Of a stretch of 64,000 nt of DNA, positions 23,225 through 34,554 are shown piece after piece. The notes beneath the pieces were generated by a model, which made no database searches, was not told the DNA's origin, and saw only the letters and a program-made list of their open reading frames with translations. The stretch's first letter is position 1, and each line of letters starts with the position of its first letter. This stretch comes from Platanthera guangdongensis (Eukaryota > Streptophyta > Magnoliopsida > Asparagales > Orchidaceae): positions 114,532,609 through 114,596,608 of the forward strand of contig CM077151.1 in the NCBI GenBank assembly GCA_039583875.1, given 5' to 3'. A program made the position numbers and the translations under genes.

Positions 23225-24589
23225 GTTGCAATAAAGAACCCAGCACAAAAGCATGAATGTCCACTAATACAAATTGGAATGTTGTACATACACAAGTACA
23301 AGCCTTAAGGCCTTACAAAATGGTTCACTTGATATTACATGATTTTCAAACCACGGCACGCAGGCCGGTCATACATGAATAAAAGCAGTAAACACTCCAA
23401 TTAGGCCTTCGAGGGCCGGCTTCGCAATTTGGGCTTTAGCCAGCTATTGACTGCTTGGTCCAGCAACACCTGCAAGCAACATAACCACCGCACGGTGGCA
23501 AAATATGGAAACGGTCAGCAATGCTGACCAAATTACAATGATCCCGCCCCCAACACGGGGTGGCGATGCTCCTTCCCTGCATTTCATTAGCATAGGAGAG
23601 CAATTCAATAATATTCATTTCATCACAGGCGTTGGCTCACACGGTCACACGCCCCGTGCTCTCAGGGCACATTCTCGGAGAACCGGTCGATGTCACATCA
23701 ATTAAAGCCATAGACATTCCGGACTCACCGCCGCCACTTTGACGGCCAAACCTATGAGCATTTTGTCTTCTTGGCCTGGGTCACGATAATTTAAGCCATA
23801 GACCGCCGAATACCTTAATCTATGCCAACGATAAGTGCCACGTACCCTTAGGTCTCTTTAACTGAATGACATAGAACGGGTACGTTTCCATCTAACCCGT
23901 GCTCACATCGCAACGACAATTTATGCCATTTGCGTGGGTCAAACTTCTCCTGAGTCCCGTTTCCGTCACACATTTCACATAACACGGTTATGTTCAAGTT
24001 TGCTCTCAGGCCTCCAAGTTGGCAAGATCACGCATCCGCCCAGTTTTACGGGTGCACCTTTGGGTTAATCCCCAAGGCTCCCTGTTGCAATCTACCACGT
24101 AGAAAACCCGAAAAACAATCAATCGCACGGAGTCTTATCCGGCATTTATGCAATGCAACATCACCGATCCAGACCAACATGTCCGGATAGGCTTCACATA
24201 TCATGCCTATGTCCGTTCTCGCTTATGGACTCTACACAACGGGGACTTTACATTTCTACCCGAAGGAACGCCTCCAACTCAGCGAAAACTCGCGAGAGCG
24301 GGCTTCCTATGTAAAGAAGGAGAGCTTCACATGCTCAAGAAGAGAATCGTTACCCTACCGTTCTTCTTTGGCGCCATGGAAAAGTAAGCGGATGAAAAGC
24401 ACCACACTCTCTTCGCCTCCGTGGATCCGGAGTCGGCTCGCGATTTGGAACTTCGAAGCTCCATTGGAGGGTTTCAAAGGCCTAATCCCGGGTATATCCC
24501 AGTAGGAACAACCCCCAACCATCAGATCCCAAAATAAAGAAACGAACGGTCGTGATTCGCGACTGAAATGTACAATCTGGTCCGAACAC

Positions 24590-25240
24590 GGCCTGGCACA
24601 CGCCCGTATCCAGGGCCGTGTGCCTCATTCGTCGTCAAAATCGACGCGCGTGGAAAAACACACGGGCATCGAACACGCCCGTGTTCGAACTGACACGCCT
24701 GTGTTCCAACTGACACGGCCGTGTGGTAGGCCGTGTGCCCCCATCGATTTATTCCGAAAACAACCCGAGAACTACACGGGTTCTTGGACACGCCCGTGTC
24801 CTAACCCGTGTCCACCTCAACATGCCTGGGCTCCAGGCCGTGTACACGGTCTCGACACTTCGTCGAGCGAAGTTCGTCGACCTCACGACACGGCCTTGGA
24901 CACGCCCGTGTCCTATGCCGTGTGCCTTGTCTCGATACTTCGTCGAGAAAAATTCGTCGACTCCCCGGGATGAGTGTCAACATGGTCTCGACATGCCCTG
25001 AGACACGCCCGTGTCTCAGGCCATGTGCCATATCTCGACACTTCATCGAGCACAAAATGTCGACTTCGCAGGCTGAGTGTCGACATGGGCTCGACACGCT
25101 CTAAGACACGCCTGTGTCTCAGGCCGTGTGCCCTGTCTCGACACAATGTCGAGCGCAAAATGTCGACTTCGCCGGCTGAGTGTAGACACAAGCCTGACAC
25201 GCCCAGGGACACGCCCGTGTCCCAGGCTGTGTGCCTCCTG
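24590..25240. repeat. CCCGTGT and TCGTCGA repeat block in Tekay LTR
   Basis: Inverted short motifs ACACGCCCGTGT and GGCCGTGTGCC alternate with CTCGACACTTCGTCGAG and AATTCGTCGAC in an irregular 90-130 bp period. The same block is found at about 31780-32440 and 62870-63420. It lies in U3 of the minus-strand LTR. Confidence 0.85.
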
Positions 25241-25290
25241 CCAGAATCCAAAACGTCCCCCGTCGCCCGTTTGAGTTTCGGGGTGTTACA

Positions 25291-25306
25291 ACTCTCCCCC
25301 TCTTAA
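25291..25306 (-). promoter_or_regulatory. Tekay-1 polypurine tract
   Basis: On the minus strand AAGAGGGGGAGAGT lies directly before the 3' LTR. It primes plus-strand cDNA synthesis. Confidence 0.85.
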
Positions 25307-25353
25307 AAGAATTTCTTCCACGAAATTATATAAAGGAAAGACAAGTACCAACA

Positions 25354-27186
25354 TTAAATTGTACCTGAGCCGAACAACTCCAGATACTCGTCAAGCATAG
25401 TCTGCTCTCGTTCCCAAGAGAGCTCCTCATGACCGCAATTGTCCCACCGGACCTTGACCATCCTGATCTCTTTATTGCGTAGCCACTTGACCTCCGAGTC
25501 CTCAATCCGCACGGGCTTGACTTTTGTCGTCAGCCCACTATCCACTGGCACTTGATCAACCGCAATCACTTGCATAGGATCTTGCACCGCCTTCCGAAGC
25601 ACCGAAATATGGAATACATCATGTAATCCACCAAGCTCCACTGAAAGCTTCAACCGATAGGCTGCTTCACCAACTCGCTCCAGAACCTCAAACAGCCAAA
25701 GGTACCTCGGGCTTAGCTTTTTCAATCGCCGCACCTGCGAGACACCCTTGAACGGCTTGATCTTTAAGTATACATAGTCTCCCACAGCGAACTCCACGTT
25801 CCTGTGCTTGGCATTATAGTACTTCGCCTGCCGGTCCTGAGCGATAAGCAACCTCTCCCGATTGGTACGCACCAACGAAGTAGCATCCTCCACTTCTAAT
25901 CGCTTAAACAACTTTGACTCACCCGTTTCTAGCCAAGACATCGACGTGCGACATTTTCTACCATATAGGGCCTCGAAGGGTGCCATCTGAATACTCGCCT
26001 GGTAGCTATTGTTGTATGCAAACTCCACCAAATAAAGGTGGTCTTTCCATTGCTTTCCAAAGTCCAAGACACACATGTGGAGCATGTATTCCATGGTTCT
26101 ATTGACCCTCTCGGTCTGCCCATCTGTTTGCGGATGAAAGGCTGTGCAGAATTTTAATTTTGTTCCCAACATTTGCTGCACAAGCCTCCAATCATTGGAC
26201 GTGAACCGCCCATCTCGGTCACTCACGATGCTGCGGGGCACACCGAGAAGCCGTACAATGTTATCCACATAAAGTTTTGCCAACTTCTCCACCGGATCAT
26301 CCTTCATATGCGAAATGAAATGCGACACCTTCATTAACCAATCTACGACCACCCAAAAGGCGTCGTTCCCCTTTTGCGACCTTGGCAAACCGTGCACAAA
26401 ATCCATAGAGATGTCGTCAAATTTCCACTCTAGAATAGGCAAGGACTTAGGAAATCCTCCCGACTTTTGGCATTCCGCCTTCACCAAGGCGCAAGTTTGG
26501 CACTTCGCCACGTAGAGCGCCACATCTTTCTTCAAGCCCGGCCACCAAAACAGTTTCTTTACATCGCGGTACATCTTCGTGCTCCCCGGGTGAATCGAGT
26601 ACTTGGTATGGTGTGCCTCGTACAACAATTCCACCCGCAAATTGCCCATACTTGGGACGCACAGACGACCGTCTTTCCAAAGCAATCCGTCCTCCACAAC
26701 GAATTGGGAATTTGACCCATCCAGAGCCTCTACCATGAACTGCTTCATATGGACATCCATATCCAAAGCCTGCCGAATCTGATCAGCCAGGTCATATTGG
26801 ACTTCAGTCCAATTCAGAACTGCTTCAGCACTTGATTGCCTATCCACACAAACAATCTCCAATGCCTCCAACTCCCGCACCAAACGCTCATCATGCACCG
26901 ATATCCAATTAGCTTGAGCTGGGGCTCGGCGACTCAACGCGTCCGCAACCGCATTACCTTTACCAGGCACATAGTGGATCTTGAATGTATAGTCCCCCAG
27001 GAACTCCATCCATCTATACTGCCGCATATTCAGATCCTTCTGATCAATCAGATACTTCAGGCTCTTATGATCGGTGTAGATATCAATCTTCACACCGTAC
27101 AAATAGTGTCTCCACAGCTTTAAGGCAAAAATCACGGCCGCAGACTCCAAGTCATGGACCGGATAATTCCTCTCGTGGACTTTTAG
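25354..27186 (-). pseudogene. Tekay-1 pol: RNase H, integrase, chromodomain-like tail
   Basis: About 600 residues are open after the TAG at 27189-27187. The RNase H part ([14 protein letters not shown]) leads to the integrase zinc region (H-H-T-K-Y-S-I-H ... C-Q-T-C). The rve core has D in S-M-D-F-V-H-G, D in V-S-D-R-D-G-R-F and E in G-Q-T-E-R-V-N-R-T. The C-terminal V-K-W-L-R-N-K-E-I ... L-S-W-E-R-E resembles the chromodomain of Del/Tekay elements, thought to guide insertion to heterochromatin. This half is well preserved; only separation from RT by one stop disables it. Confidence 0.9.
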
Positions 27187-28733
27187 CTATCTCGAGCCAT
27201 AAGCTATTACACTTCCGTGTTGCAGTAGCACGCAACCCAAACCGCTGCCCGAAGCATCACTGTAAATCTCATAAACTTCAGTCACACATGGCGAACTCAG
27301 CACAGGCGTCGTGGTCAACCGACACTTCAACTCCTCAAAAGCTCGCGCACACTCCGGCGTCCAAACGAACTTCTGCTCCTTCCTCGTCAAAGTAGTGAGA
27401 GGTAACGCTATCCGCGAGAAGTTCTCTACGAAGCGCCTATAATAGCCGGCAAGCCCCAGAAAGCTCCGGACTTCCGCTACTGTAGCAAGCTCAGGCCACT
27501 CCCGTATCGCAACAATCTTCACCGGATCCACAGCAATACCCTCTCCACTCACTATATGACCGAGGAACGCCACTGAGGATAACCAAAACTCGCACTTCGA
27601 GAACTTGGCATACAGTTGATTCCTCCTTAGCATCTCCAAAACCAAATGAAGATGCTTGAAGTGATCTTCCTCACTCTGCGAGTACACCAAAATATCATCG
27701 ATGAAGACGACCACAAAATGGTCCAAGTACTCCCTGAAAATCCTGTTCATCAAATCCATGAACACTGACGGCGCATTAATCAGCCCAAACGGCATGACCA
27801 TAAACTCATAATGCTCGTATCTCGTACTAAACGCTGTCTTCGGGATATCACTCTCCCTTATTTGCAGCTGATAGTACCCATACTTGAGATCTAACTTCGA
27901 GTACACCGTTGACCCGACCAACTGATCAAAAAGATCATCAATCCGGGGGACCAGGTACTTGTTCTTCTCCGTCAACTTGTTGAGCTCCCGAAAATCAATA
28001 CATAACCTCAAGCTTCTGTCCTTCTTCTTAACAAAGAGGACCGGCGTGCTCCAAGGCGAAGAACTTGGGCGCACATACCCTTGCTCCAACAACTCTTGCA
28101 GTTGAACCTTCAGCTCCGCCATTTCCTTAGGCGCTAGCCGATAAGGAGATCGTGACACAAGTTTGGCACCTGGCACTAGCTCAATCGTGAAATCTATCAC
28201 CCGCTGAGGGGACGCTCCAGGAAGATCTCTCGGGAACACATCAGGGTACTCCGATACCACTGAAATACAATCCAACGCGGGCTTCGGCTTTGCAACCTCC
28301 ACTAGTGTAAAGAACAGTTCTACACCGGCATGAACCGCCTTCACCACCTGAAGAGCAGACATCAACGTCTTGCTCGACCCCTTTAAGCCCGTAAAAGTCG
28401 TCTCATGACTTGCTCCCAGCTTGACTTCCTTGCGACCGCAATCAATATAGGCCTGCTGCTCCGAGAGCCAGTCCATGCCAAATATAACATCGAACTCCAC
28501 CAACGGAAGTAACGATGCTTGCAGAGTGAAGTCCCGATTCCCAATACGAATCTTAACATCGGAGATCCTATCCGCGCGCATCGAACACCCATTGGGCAAC
28601 AACACATCCAACTTATCCTTCGACATCGAAGAAGGGACTCCGATGCGTGATATAAATCCTTCGGACAAGAGGGAGTGTGAAGCTCCCGTATCGAAGAGTG
28701 CTCTTGCCGGATTTTCACAAATCAAAACAAATC
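27187..28733 (-). pseudogene. Tekay-1 pol: protease and reverse transcriptase
   Basis: The protease motif is [12 protein letters not shown] shows [19 protein letters not shown] and catalytic V-F-I-D-D-I-L-V-Y (F-I-D-D instead of the usual Y-V/I-D-D). The first RNase H residues follow (I-Y-S-D-A-S-G). The frame ends at a TAG (27189-27187) in the S-R-Q-L-K context, matching CAG to TAG. Its 5' border coincides with a probable splice acceptor, and gag joins it in phase if the 76-base segment at 28734-28809 is removed. Confidence 0.9.
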
Positions 28734-28809
28734 CTAAACAAGCAGTGGTAAGGTAACATGTGCATAACAAGTATTTAAAGAAATTGACTTGCTATAAATT
28801 AAACCGTAC
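28734..28809 (-). other. Probable intron between gag and protease of Tekay-1
   Basis: On the minus strand the segment starts GTACGG after ACAG and ends TTGTTTAG before GATTTG. It is 76 nt, T-rich and contains stops in the polyprotein frame. Without it, gag (V-V-T-G) continues in phase into the residues before the protease D-T-G, as expected for this lineage. Retroelement RNA genomes usually lose introns, so this would need regulated splicing. Confidence 0.6.
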
Positions 28810-29957
28810 CTGTCACCACATCGGCCTGTTTGATGGCCTCCTGTTGGCCAAGAATATAGACCCTTGGTTGGGCCGAAGCATAGTGGGACGCGGTCGACTC
28901 CATCGCCTTGCCCTTCTCTTTGTAAGTAGCTCTCGGCTTCCTTTCGGACTTGGGACATTCGCTCCAACAAACACGGGCAAAGTGCCCCGTCTTTCCACAA
29001 GTAAAACATGCGCCCGGGGTCCGACCTGTAGTCGCCCCAGAAGCACCAGAAGGAGCTGGACCCGAAGTCTTATGCTTCTTGAAAGACCTCCGATAGCCGG
29101 ACTTTGAAGTAGTCGGCACTTTGAAGTCAGATGTCTTATCAACCAAGCTTTTCTTTGCTTGTACATTCTTCATGTCCTTCTCCAAGGACCGGGCCGTGTT
29201 GACCAAGGTCAAGAAACCCTGCGTCATTGGCCCCGAGAGTAGTAACCTCAACTCATCTCTCAGCCCTTCGTAGAATCAATTCGTCTTGCGCTCCTCATCC
29301 ACAATGGTGGAGCTAGCATATCGACTCAATCGAGTAAACTCGTGGAGATATTCATCCACGCTCCTCTCACCCTGAACCAACTTCAGGAACTCGTTCTCCA
29401 ATGCTATCCTCTGCGCCGAAGGGAGGTATCTAGCCAAGAACAATCTCGAGAACTCCTCCATCGAGACATCAACAAGTTGCCTACCTCTCAATAGGTGCAG
29501 CTCCAATCCTTCCAACCACATTCTCGCTTCACCGTCCAGAAGGAATGTGGCAATGGTGGTCATTTGTCACTCCTCCGTCTCCGTTGCTATCATGACTCTC
29601 TTCACCCTGGAGAGCCAGTCTTCAGCTTGAGATGGGGTTCCCAACCTCGAGAATACCGGAGTACTAAATCTCATGACATGCTTGAGCTGTCTCTCGGTTG
29701 CCCTCCTTGGCACCACCGGCTCCACTACCACATGTTCCACTCTACTCGGCTCAGCCTCTTGCAGCGGTACCTGCTCCATCGCAGGAGATGGCTGCTTCAT
29801 TTTCCTTGCAGGCGGTGCGTTAATCATAGCCAACACTGCTTCAGCAACCAATCATATGGTCTCAGCCGATAGAGGTGTTGCAGGAGCTTCATTAGGTGCA
29901 ATGTTAGCCTCAGAAACTCGACGTTCCGACGGCCCATCACCACTTGTGGTCACCTAT
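28810..29957 (-). pseudogene. Tekay-1 gag
   Basis: The frame is recognisable across three stops: TGA at 29854-29852, 29569-29567 and 29278-29276. Each stands where Arg is plausible, fitting CGA to TGA in a CpG context. The capsid part contains F-L-L-D-G-E-A-R-M-W, F-L-A-R-Y-L-P and S-V-D-E-Y-L-H-E-F, typical of gypsy gag. The zinc knuckle is C-F-T-C-G-K-T-G-H-F-A-R-V-C. I cannot identify the true start codon; the frame is open back to about 29957. Confidence 0.82.
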
Positions 29958-30160
29958 AGTGGTACAAAACACCGTTAAACGACCAAATAAAATTGCAAAT
30001 AGCAATTATAAGAACATGCATGTTCCTCAAACACGTGTATTTTCATTCCTAAGTGGGCATTCATGGGTTCTTTTACTATTATAACGATGACGCACACACA
30101 TGTGCTCACCACCCCTTAAAAAGAATTCAGCCACGAATTCACATTAAGCCTGACCAAAAC
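29958..30160 (-). other. Tekay-1 leader
   Basis: About 200 bases of AT-rich leader lie between the primer site and gag. No gene is seen. Confidence 0.6.
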
Positions 30161-30176
30161 CTGTCGTCTGATACCA
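30161..30176 (-). promoter_or_regulatory. Tekay-1 primer binding site (tRNA-iMet)
   Basis: On the minus strand TGGTATCAGACGACAG lies three bases inside the LTR end; the first ten bases match the initiator-Met site. Confidence 0.88.
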
Positions 30177-30179
30177 AAT

Positions 30180-32490
30180 TGTAACACCCCTATCTGTCAC
30201 ATAGTATATAGTAGTAGGTCCGGCCGGTGCCCGACGCCATATACTACAGACAGACCCGGTGGTTACTCAATGGAAACCATCCAACCAATCATAATGTCCT
30301 ACACAGAGAATTCTGGCGGAAGCAGTTTATATAAGTTGCAATAAAGAACCCAGCACAAAAGCATGAATGTCGGCTAATACCAAATATGAATGTTGTACAT
30401 ACACAAGTACAGGCCTTAAGGCCTTACAAAATGGTTCACTTGATATTACATGATTTACAAACCACGGCACGCAGGCCAGTCATACATGAATAAAAGCGGT
30501 AAACACTCCAATTAGACCTTCGAGGGCCGGCTTCGCAATTTGGGCTTTAGCACGCTATTGACCGCTTGGTCCAGCAGCACCTGCAAGCAACATAACCACC
30601 GCACGGTGGTAAAACAAGGCAACGGTCAGCAATGCTGACCAAATTATAACGATCCCACCCCCAACACGTGGCGGCGATGCTCATTACCTGCATTTCATTA
30701 GCATAAGCGAGCAATTCAATAATATTCATTTCATCACAGGCGTTGGCTCGCACGGCCACACGCCTCGTGCTCTCAGGGCACATTCACGGTGAACCGATCG
30801 ATGTCACGTCAATTAAAGCCATAGACATTCCGGACTCACCACCGCCACATTGACGGCCAAACCTATAAGCATTTTGTCTTCTTGGCCTGGGTCACGAAAA
30901 TTTAAACCATAGACTGCCGAAGTCCCTAATATATGCCAACGGCAAGTGCCACGTACCCTTAGGTCTCTTTAACCGAACGATATAGAACTGGTACGTTTCC
31001 ATCTAACCCATGCTCACATCGCAACGACAATTTAAGCCATTTGCGCGGGTCAAACTTCTCCCGAGTCCCGTTTCCGTCACACATTTCACATAACTCGGTT
31101 ATGTTCAAGTTGGCTCTCAGGCCTCCAAGTTGGCAAGATCACGCATCCGCCCAATTTTCATGGTGCACCTTTGGGTTAATCCCCAAGGCTCCCTATTGCA
31201 ATCTACCATATAGAAAACCTGAAAAACAATCAATCGCACGGAGTCTTCTCCGGCATTTATGAAATGCAACATCACCGATCCAGACCAACATGTCTCGATA
31301 GGCTTCACACATCATGCCTATGTCCGTTCTCGCTTACAGACTCTACACAATGGGGACTTTACATATCTACCCGAAGGAACGCCTCTAACTCACCGCAAAC
31401 TCGCAAGAGCGGGCTTCCTATGCAAAGGAGAGCTTCACATGCTCAAGAAGAGAATCGTTACCCTAGTATTCTTCTTTGGCGCCATGGAAAAGTAAGCAGA
31501 TGAAAAGCACCGCACTCTCTTCGCCTCCGTGGATCCGGAGTCGGCTCACGATTTGGAGCTTCGAAGCTCCTCCAATGGACGGATCTAGCTTCTTCTTCCT
31601 TCCTTTGCTCTCCTCTCTCTCTATACTTTAGAAAGATAACCACTCAAGTAAAAGTGAGGGTTTCAAAGGCCCAATCCCGGGTATATCCCAGTTGGAACAA
31701 CCCCCAACCGTCGGATCCCAAAATAAAGAAATGAACGGCCTTGATTCGGGACTGAAATGTACAATCTGGTCCGAACACGGCCTGGCACACGCCCGTGTCC
31801 AGGGTCGTGTGCCTCATTTGCCGTCAAAATCGACGCCCCTGGAACAATACACGGGCATCGAACACGCCCGTGTTCGTCCTGACATGCCCGTGTTCCAACT
31901 GACACGGCCGTGTAGTAGGCCGTGTGCCCCCATCAATTTATTCCGAAAACAACCCGAGAACTACACCGGTTCTTGGACACGCCCGTGTCCTAACCCGTAT
32001 CCACCTCAACATCCCTGGGCTCCAGGCCATGTACACGGTCTCGATACTTCGTCGAGAGAAGTTTGTCGACCTAACGACACGGCCTTGGACACGCCCGTGT
32101 CCTAGGCCGTATGCCTTGTCTCGACACTTCGTCGAGCAAAATTCGTCGACTCCCCGGGATGAGTGTCGACACGGGCTCGACATGCCCCGAAACACGCCCG
32201 TGTCGCAGGCCGTGTGCCATGTCTCGACACTTCGTCGAGCACAAAATGTCGACTTCGCGGGCTGAGTGTCGACACGGGCTCGACACGCCCTGATACACGC
32301 CCGTGTCTCATGTCATGTGCCCTATCTCGATACAACGTCGAGCGCAAAATGTCGACTTTGTCGGCTGAGTGTCGACACAAGCCTGACATGCCCTGGGACA
32401 CGCCCATGTCCCAGGCCGTGTGCCTCCTGCCAGAACCCAAAACTGGTCCAAAACATCCCCCGTCGCTCTTTTGTGTTCCGGGGCATTACA
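30180..32490 (-). repeat. Tekay-1 5' LTR
   Basis: About 2.3 kb, TGTAACACCCC to GGCATTACA on the plus strand. A candidate TATA (TTATATAAA, minus) is at 30334-30326. It contains a stretch near 31570-31660 that is absent from the 3' LTR copy but present in the Tekay-2 LTR, so the 3' copy carries a deletion. Confidence 0.92.
30326..30334 (-). promoter_or_regulatory. Candidate TATA box, Tekay-1 5' LTR
   Basis: TTATATAAA on the minus strand, in the same position as in the other Tekay LTRs. Confidence 0.5.
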
Positions 32491-32661
32491 CATACAATGA
32501 GGAACGAACCAAATGTTGTGGGATCTTCTCAGCCTACTGATCGAAAGGTCAAAAACTCTGACCAATACAGTATGTATCACAAAGAAAAGGGTCATGCAAC
32601 AGAGGTTTGCAGAGCTCTTCGACGATTAGTGCATGAAATGCTGAAGGAGGGTAAATTTTAA
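32491..32661 (+). pseudogene. Tat-2 gag, 3' nucleocapsid part
   Basis: The frame contains Y-H-K-E-K-G-H-A-T-E-V-C-R-A-L and ends at 32661. Tat-1 gag has the same motif as C-Q-F-H-K-E-K-G-H-L-T-E-D-C-K-A-L. In Tat-2 the first Cys is Ser (D-Q-Y-S-M-Y-H), so the zinc-binding motif is broken. Its match to Tat-1 gag shows the gene was split by Tekay-1. Confidence 0.75.
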
Positions 32662-33949
32662 CATCTGCTCCAGAAGGGTGACACATCACATCCATGAGTC
32701 CTCAAAGCTCCTCACATCCATTATCGGTTACTCTTACTCTACTCTTCTTGTTTCAAACATTTTCTTTATAAAGCACTTCTAAGTGCTCCTTCTTGCTTTT
32801 CAATAAAGTATTACCTCAGGGGTCCTGTACTAACACAGTTCCATTTTTGTAATGCTTCTTCCTCCAATTTTCTCTTTGCCAAAGACATCGCTGAACCAAT
32901 GAGATATTGCCAAGTCTTGATTGCTCCCTCCGTAGAATTTTCTCTGGCACAACTGCTATGACCACATACAGTGAGGAGTATTCACGTATGTAGTGGGAGC
33001 CATTCAATATACGATGTTGGGCTTCAGACTTCGGATCCTGGCCGGCATCTGACACAGAGTGTGCGCTAGGGGAGCCCCATGTGTTAGCTCTGCAGTGCTT
33101 CGCAAAGGATACATCACAGTTACGATGATATTTGATTGGCAAGCAATGGCGATCAAGCATAGCCTTGCCTCTTCGATCATCTCACAATTATGATGGCCGA
33201 ACACTCTATGGTACTCTCGATCTGTGCCTCCGTGGGATCCACAATTCCACTGATCTTTCCACAGACAAGGAATTCTTTAGGCCACTTGGCGCAACTAGTC
33301 TCATGGATCAGTAACGATTGTACCCAAGGCAAGAGAGTACTGCATATGTCGCTTCCTTCTTAGGATTTTGTGCATGTCTCCCTTTTGTGCTCTGTCAAGG
33401 GAGTATAGTTAGTCCATTCTGAGTATGGACCTCTTTGTTATCAAATGCCTTTTTCACAGGTGAACAAGTTAAATCCGACCTACCAAAAGGATTGGGAAAC
33501 ATTCACTTTGCTTATGCTCATCTTATATGCGTTGCCTGCATAATCTCTATCAGATGATCACTTATATAAGGTCCATTACTCTCATATTTTATTCACTGCT
33601 TGCTTAAGCTCTATCAGACGATGATTCATAGAGCTATTCATTACTCTTCTCAAATGCAAATGGTATCAATCATTGATCAAAGCATCTGGCTCTCCTTGAT
33701 CGTCAAGCCATGCTATTGCATTCTAGTTAAGATTGGCAGAATTCATCAAATTTTTTCTCTGCCAATGTGTTCATATCTATCCTATCATATCAACAGTCAA
33801 TGCTCGACTTATTGATCTAGACTTCATGTTGAAGACATCTCTAATATAGAAAGAAGATCACTATTTTCTGGTTTGATCTTCATTCACTTATCAGTAGAGT
33901 TCATCAGGCATTTCATCTGCTATTTGGTCATATCGACCTTATCTCATCA
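32662..33949 (+). other. Tat-2 non-coding internal region
   Basis: About 1.3 kb of TC-rich sequence without a conserved frame. Weak internal similarity (CTCTATCAGATGATCA near 33546 and CTCTATCAGACGATGA near 33610) suggests decayed repeats. I recognise no protein domain. Confidence 0.5.
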
Positions 33950-34554
33950 ACAGTTAGCATTGGCAAGTTCCGCTCAGGTACTTGCAGTTTAGTTCACTAT
34001 ATTATGTCTGTTGCTCACTCTTCTCTTTGCAGTGATTAGCAAGCACCTACAAGTCTTATCCAGGCACTTGCAGCTTGATCTTTTCATCATATCTGCTTCT
34101 AACTCTCATTTTGCAGAGATCAGTAGATACTTGCAAGTTTCCTCACAGGTACTTGCAAACTACTTTCATATTCCATATTTGCTTCTAACATCTCTTTTGT
34201 AGAGAATAGCAAACACTTGCAAGTTTCTTCACATACTTGCAAGCTACTTTCATATTCCATATTTGCTTCTAACTTCTCTTTTGCAGAGAACAACAAACAC
34301 GTGCAAGTTTCCTCACAGGTACTTGCAAGCTACTTTCATATCCCATATTTTCTTCTAACATCTCTTTTGCAGAGAACAGCAAACACTTGCAAGTTTTTTC
34401 ACAGGTACTTGCAAGCTACTTTCATATCCCGTATTTGCTTCTAACTTCTCTTTTGCAGAAACCAGCAAACACTTGCAAGTTCCCTTCAGGTACTTGCAGC
34501 TTATTTTTCCTTTCATGCATATCGCTTACTCTTCTTTTTGTAGAGGATAACAGG
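33950..34554 (+). repeat. Tat-2 tandem array, about 86-bp units with splice-like signals
   Basis: About seven units. Each carries CTTCTAACTTCTCTTTTGCAG (a branch-point-like CTAAC, pyrimidine tract and acceptor), a block with AGCAAACACTTGCAAGTT, and TCACAGGTACTTGCA (donor-like CAG-GTACTT). The layout and many positions match the 81-bp array at 10981-18565, so they are homologous. Tat-1 inserted into the last unit. Confidence 0.88.

Larger units (their letters stand above)
23069..25290 (-). repeat. Tekay-1 3' LTR
   Basis: About 2.2 kb, TG...CA. It contains a block of ACACGCCCGTGT/GGCCGTGTGCC repeats (24590-25240) interleaved with CTCGACACTTCGTCGAG motifs. It pairs with the LTR at 30180-32490 and is related to those at 61277-63475 and 9300-9930. 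Confidence 0.92.
23069..32490 (-). mobile_element. Ty3/gypsy Tekay/Del-type element (Tekay-1)
   Basis: This 9.4-kb minus-strand element has both LTRs, PPT, PBS, gag, protease, RT, RNase H, integrase and a C-terminal chromodomain-like tail. LTR ends are TGTAACACCCC...TTACA. Flanks are CACAC (23064-23068) and CATAC (32491-32495), a five-base duplication with one difference. It sits in the gag of Tat-2. LTR divergence is about 8% in sampled parts, and at least four nonsense codons make it defective. Confidence 0.93.
32491..34554 (+). mobile_element. Tat-2, segment 2 (gag end, non-coding region, tandem array)
   Basis: It resumes after Tekay-1 with the gag nucleocapsid end, then about 1.3 kb without a gene, then an 86-bp tandem array interrupted by Tat-1 at 34555. 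No pol sequence follows gag, which is why Tat-2 is considered non-autonomous. Confidence 0.7.

Noticed and set aside
24620..25306. Several overlapping frames rich in R-P-C and D-T-S-S on both strands
   Set aside because: They come from the CCCGTGT/TCGTCGA block of the Tekay LTR and recur in each LTR with different breaks.
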